Shown here: piece by piece, positions 60,799-64,000 of the stretch
Layout: each line of letters starts with the position of its first letter
How positions within the stretch are numbered: position 1 is the stretch's first letter
Assembly (NCBI GenBank): GCA_964525935.1
Contig: CAZGJZ010000008.1
Span: 124,001-188,000 of the forward strand
Length of the DNA: 64,000 nt
Origin: UBA2377 sp964525935
GTDB taxonomy: Bacteria; Verrucomicrobiota; Verrucomicrobiia; Opitutales; Opitutaceae
Direction of reading: 5' to 3'
Notes under the pieces: model-generated
What the model was told of the DNA's origin: nothing
The model's database searches: none
The model's input: the letters and a program-made list of their open reading frames with translations, nothing else
Translations under genes and position numbers: made by a program

Positions 60799-63648
60799 AT
60801 GCGCACCCCACCCGCACTCCGCCCCGCCGCTTGGCTCCGTCGCATCCTGCTGCTCAATCTCACAGGGATCATCGCACTGACGCCTGCCACTTTTGCCGCT
60901 CCCGACACGCTCAAGGATTCCGATCAGGACGAGATCAACGCGGCCTCAGCCGAAGCCAAACCCGATCCCCTGGCCGGACAATTCTGGGCCGCCGTCAAAC
61001 TTCTACAAAGTCGCCAACCCGCTGACAACACCGCGGGCCGGCTCGCGCTCGACGCCCTTGCCGCCCGCGAATACCCCCACGCACAATACCTGCTCGGCAC
61101 CTGCCTGCTCTCCGGTTCATCCGGCTACAAAAAAGACGCGCGCAAAGCCGCCAATCAGATCCGCCTCGCCGCCGAGCGTGGCAACGCTTTCGCCATGGTC
61201 AGCCTCGCCGGCTGTTATGTGAGCGGCACCGGCCTCGGTAAAGATGAAGCCAAGGCCCTGCCCCTGCTCACGGCCGCTCTCGAGCCCACCGCCAACTACA
61301 GCCAACCCGCCAGGCCCGAGCCGGCCGCTGACGACCCCGCCCCCACCAGCACCATCGCCGGCGTGATGGGCAACGACCCCGTCAGCGAAACGCAGGCCGC
61401 GGCGCACCTGCTGTTGGGCCAGATCCTCGGTCGGAAAAACGAAATCGCGAAAGCCCAGGAGCATTTCGTCGCCGCCGCCACCGCCGGGGTTGACGGTCGC
61501 AGCGGCAACTACGCCGCCGCGGTGCAGGCCGCCCTCAACTACGCCTTCGGGCAAGGTGTCCCGCGCGATCTCGCCAAGGCCAATGCCATGCTCGACCAGA
61601 GCCGAAAGCTCACCGCCCGCTACGGCGTCACCCTCATCCACAACTACGCCAACTTGAAAATGGTCGACGAGTTCGCCGTCGCCGATCTCGAGCAAAACGT
61701 TTCGGAAGCCGGCGACAACCTGCAGAACGCGCTGCAAATGCAGATCGCCAACTTGCTGGCCGACCGGAAGTCAAAGGACTACAATCCCGCCGAAGCCGCC
61801 AAATGGTATGAACTCGCCGCCGCCAACGGCCAGGCTTGGGCCATGCTTGAACTGGCGTTCATCCACGTGCGCGGCGATCTCGGTCAGGCCGATCCCGCGA
61901 AAGCCTTCGCGTGGTTCGAAAAAGCCGGCAGCGGCGATCAGCCGAAGCATTACCTTGGGGCCGCCAACCTCGCCATCTGTTACGCCAATGGCTACGGCAC
62001 CCCGCGTGACCCCGCGAAGGCCGAGGCCCTCTTCAAGCGCCACCGCAACACCGAGTTTATCTGTTATCTCGGCAGCATCGGTGAGTGCCCGCGTGAACCC
62101 ATGAGCTACGCGCAAGTGCTCAAGTTCACCGAAGAACGGGCCGGGAAAAAAGACCCCGCCGCCCAATATTTCCTCGGCCTCCGCTACGCCTATGGCCAGG
62201 GGTTGGCCGTCGACAAAAAGAAGGCCGAGCGCTGGTTCAAAAAATCCGCCGAAGCCAACCATGGCGGCGCGCTCTGCCAGCTTGGCCTGTCAGTCGAATT
62301 TGGCCCGCCCTCCCCGGATGAGAAGGCTTATAAAAAACGACTCGCTACGGCGGCTGAATTCTATCGCAAGGGCGGTCTCGCCGGCAATGTCGATGCCATG
62401 GCCAATTACGCGGCGATGCTGGCCGACGGTCGCGGCGTGCCAAAGGATACGGCCCAAGCCGAGGCGTATTACTTGAACTGCCTCGCACTGGACCCCAACC
62501 ACGGCCGGGCGCATAACAATTTGGCATCCCTCTACACCGATAAACTGATCAAGGCCCTCGCTGCCCGGGACGACAAAGCCGCCGAACCGCTCCGCGCCCT
62601 GATGTTACAACATCTGGAAGCCTCGCTCGCTCAGAAATTCGCCTATGCAGCGAACAACCTTGGCAAAATCTACTACGACGGAAAATTAGTGCAGCAGGAT
62701 TACGGCAAAGCTTACGCCTATTTTGAGCAGGCCATCGAACTCGGCCTACCCCTGGTTCACTTTAGCTTGGGTTTTATGCACGAGGTGGGTCAGGGCATGC
62801 CAGTAACCTACACTGAAGCGGCCTACCACTACCGCCTTGCCGCTCTCGAGGGCCATGAGGAATCGCTCCGACGGTTGATCCACTTTTACCTGACTGGCCG
62901 CGGGGTTGCCCTCGACCTCGATCGCGCAGTCTTCTGGCTGCAATTGAAGGTGCAGCGGGGTGACATGGATGCCATTCGCACCATGTGCGATGTCCTATTC
63001 CTGAAAGGAGATTATGCCACGCTCATCCCCATTCTCCGTCGTATCCTCGATGAAGTTCGTGACCGCCGACTCGAGGGCTACGCCTACTATCGCATGAGCC
63101 TTTGCTACGCCGAGGGTTTGGGCGTCAAAGCCAACGCCAGACGCGCGGCCACCTACACCCAAAAAGCCATTGAATTTGGCAACGCCGACGCGATTTTCGA
63201 TCTCGGCGAAAAATCCCTCGCCGCCGGAAAGATTCCGGACGCCCTCAACTATATCAACGAAGCGTCCCGCGTTTCGACGCGTGCCATGTTCAAACTCGGG
63301 CAAATGTATTTGACGGGCGAAAACGTGCCGCAGAATCGCGCCAAAGGCTTGGCGCTAATCAAGCAAGCCGCCCAAGTAAATGGCCCTGGCGCCTTCCCGT
63401 TTATCGCCAATGTATCCTTTCCCAGAAAGGCAGCCGCCCTGCCCCTCGCTCAAGCCCTTTACTTTCTCGCCAACCTGACCGACGGCAACGAGCCCGACGC
63501 ACCTGCGCTTGAGGAAGCCATCGATTACACGCAGCAGGCCGAAAACCTCGGTTACGCCAAAGCCGCTGCACTGCGCGAAAAACTTGAACAGCGCCGCCCA
63601 AAACCCGACTCCGCCCCCGAAGAAACCACCCGCCCCCGCACCTCTTGA
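60799..63648 (+). CDS. Exported Sel1-repeat protein (copy 1)
   Basis: 949 residues: signal peptide (about 1-34) followed by many Sel1-like repeats (about 36 residues each; for example AQYLLGTCLLSG, FAMVSLAGCYVSGTG, AMLELAFIHVRG, AQYFLGLRYAYGQGL, ALCQLGLS and MANYAAMLADGRGV). Sel1 arrays form alpha-helical solenoids that bind partner proteins; in Gram-negative bacteria many are periplasmic or secreted. The C-terminus is Pro/Arg-rich. It follows the tail-specific protease so closely that they are probably co-expressed. The next gene, cut by the window edge, is a close paralogue (same KFWAAVKLLQSRQPAD-type start). Confidence 0.85.
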   Translation: MRTPPALRPAAWLRRILLLNLTGIIALTPATFAAPDTLKDSDQDEINAASAEAKPDPLAGQFWAAVKLLQSRQPADNTAGRLALDALAAREYPHAQYLLGTCLLSGSSGYKKDARKAANQIRLAAERGNAFAMVSLAGCYVSGTGLGKDEAKALPLLTAALEPTANYSQPARPEPAADDPAPTSTIAGVMGNDPVSETQAAAHLLLGQILGRKNEIAKAQEHFVAAATAGVDGRSGNYAAAVQAALNYAFGQGVPRDLAKANAMLDQSRKLTARYGVTLIHNYANLKMVDEFAVADLEQNVSEAGDNLQNALQMQIANLLADRKSKDYNPAEAAKWYELAAANGQAWAMLELAFIHVRGDLGQADPAKAFAWFEKAGSGDQPKHYLGAANLAICYANGYGTPRDPAKAEALFKRHRNTEFICYLGSIGECPREPMSYAQVLKFTEERAGKKDPAAQYFLGLRYAYGQGLAVDKKKAERWFKKSAEANHGGALCQLGLSVEFGPPSPDEKAYKKRLATAAEFYRKGGLAGNVDAMANYAAMLADGRGVPKDTAQAEAYYLNCLALDPNHGRAHNNLASLYTDKLIKALAARDDKAAEPLRALMLQHLEASLAQKFAYAANNLGKIYYDGKLVQQDYGKAYAYFEQAIELGLPLVHFSLGFMHEVGQGMPVTYTEAAYHYRLAALEGHEESLRRLIHFYLTGRGVALDLDRAVFWLQLKVQRGDMDAIRTMCDVLFLKGDYATLIPILRRILDEVRDRRLEGYAYYRMSLCYAEGLGVKANARRAATYTQKAIEFGNADAIFDLGEKSLAAGKIPDALNYINEASRVSTRAMFKLGQMYLTGENVPQNRAKGLALIKQAAQVNGPGAFPFIANVSFPRKAAALPLAQALYFLANLTDGNEPDAPALEEAIDYTQQAENLGYAKAAALREKLEQRRPKPDSAPEETTRPRTS

Positions 63649-63688
63649 GCCATCTTTACGACCGCTCCGACGAGGTCCTGCCACTCTC

Positions 63689-64000
63689 ATGTCATTTTCC
63701 CAAAAACTTACTCCCCCATTTCTGCGCCGGATTCTACTTGCTGGCACTTTTTCTCTCGCCCCGCTTCTCGCTTACGCGAGCGACCCTGTCGGGAAAGGTG
63801 AAGATGCGGATGATACCGATGAGATCATCGCCAATCCCACCGCCTCGAAATCCAACCCCCTGACGGAAAAATTCTGGGCCGCCGTCAAACTCCTGCAAAG
63901 CCGGCAACCGGCCGACGTCGCCTCTGGCCGCGCCGCCTTGGACGCGCTCGCTGCACAAGAATATCCGCACGCCCAATATCTCCTCGGCACCTGCCTGCTT
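63689..64000 (+). CDS. Sel1-repeat protein (copy 2), cut by window edge
   Basis: An open frame of 104 codons from the ATG at 63689 runs off the right edge. It encodes a signal peptide (about 1-30, ending LLAYA), an acidic stretch (EDADDTDE), then a segment nearly identical in order to residues 57-104 of the upstream protein: WAAVKLLQSRQPAD, ALDALAA and EYPHAQYLLGTCLL. It is therefore a tandem paralogue. It lies 40 bases after the upstream stop, on the same strand. Confidence 0.85.
   Translation, partial: MSFSQKLTPPFLRRILLAGTFSLAPLLAYASDPVGKGEDADDTDEIIANPTASKSNPLTEKFWAAVKLLQSRQPADVASGRAALDALAAQEYPHAQYLLGTCLL

Overview
The window is chromosomal DNA from a GC-rich bacterium that looks like a member of the Verrucomicrobiota, probably Opitutaceae. 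The reasons are an exosortase fused to EpsI, a giant secreted delta-60/Calx-beta/Ig protein with a verrucomicrobial-type C-terminal tail, tandem 'two-component propeller' hybrid histidine kinases, a DUF5703-type glycosidase, FabV as enoyl reductase, a clpC-mcsB-mcsA cluster, and starts that almost never have a Shine-Dalgarno motif. This placement is inferred from gene content only. About 42 protein genes (one cut by the right edge) and one tRNA-Arg(ACG) fill the window. No intergenic gap exceeds 300 bases. I saw no insertion sequence, prophage, CRISPR array or rRNA.

Layout. 0-8.6 kb: a DapF-like protein whose two catalytic cysteines are serines, a periplasmic redoxin, an exosortase-EpsI fusion with two tiny coupled membrane proteins, fabV, dtd, a dipeptidyl-peptidase IV homologue and a DTW-domain tRNA modification enzyme. 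8.6-13.6 kb: SDR, ExbB/ExbD, leuC-leuD, and a divergent LysR regulator. 13.6-22.3 kb: two paralogous 1,300-residue hybrid sensor kinases and a coupled REC/LuxR response regulator. 22.3-27.6 kb: clpC, mcsB (protein-arginine kinase), mcsA and a branched-chain aminotransferase. 27.7-37.1 kb: a pilin-like protein, a CBS/DRTGG pyrophosphatase, glnS, gltX, an M14-type peptidase, an RluA-type pseudouridine synthase, an SDR and a hibernation factor. 37.1-47.9 kb: a glycosidase, the 2,737-residue secreted repeat protein and tRNA-Arg. 48-64 kb: recJ, fused secDF, yajC, speA, a lipoprotein, hrpB, a tail-specific protease and two tandem Sel1-repeat genes.

Functional links. leuC, leuD and ilvE serve branched-chain amino-acid synthesis. 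ClpC, McsB and McsA should form a phospho-arginine protein-degradation module. SecDF and YajC assist Sec export, which the many secreted proteins here need. The kinases and response regulator probably form one signalling unit.

The most interesting non-genic signals are two. First, a shared 7-2-7 palindrome (TACGCAY-N2-RTGCGTA) lies upstream of the second kinase and upstream of the giant secreted protein; this spacing is that of NarL/LuxR-family operators. Second, a family of degenerate 7-base tandem repeats lies in several intergenic regions and, in one case, inside a coding sequence.
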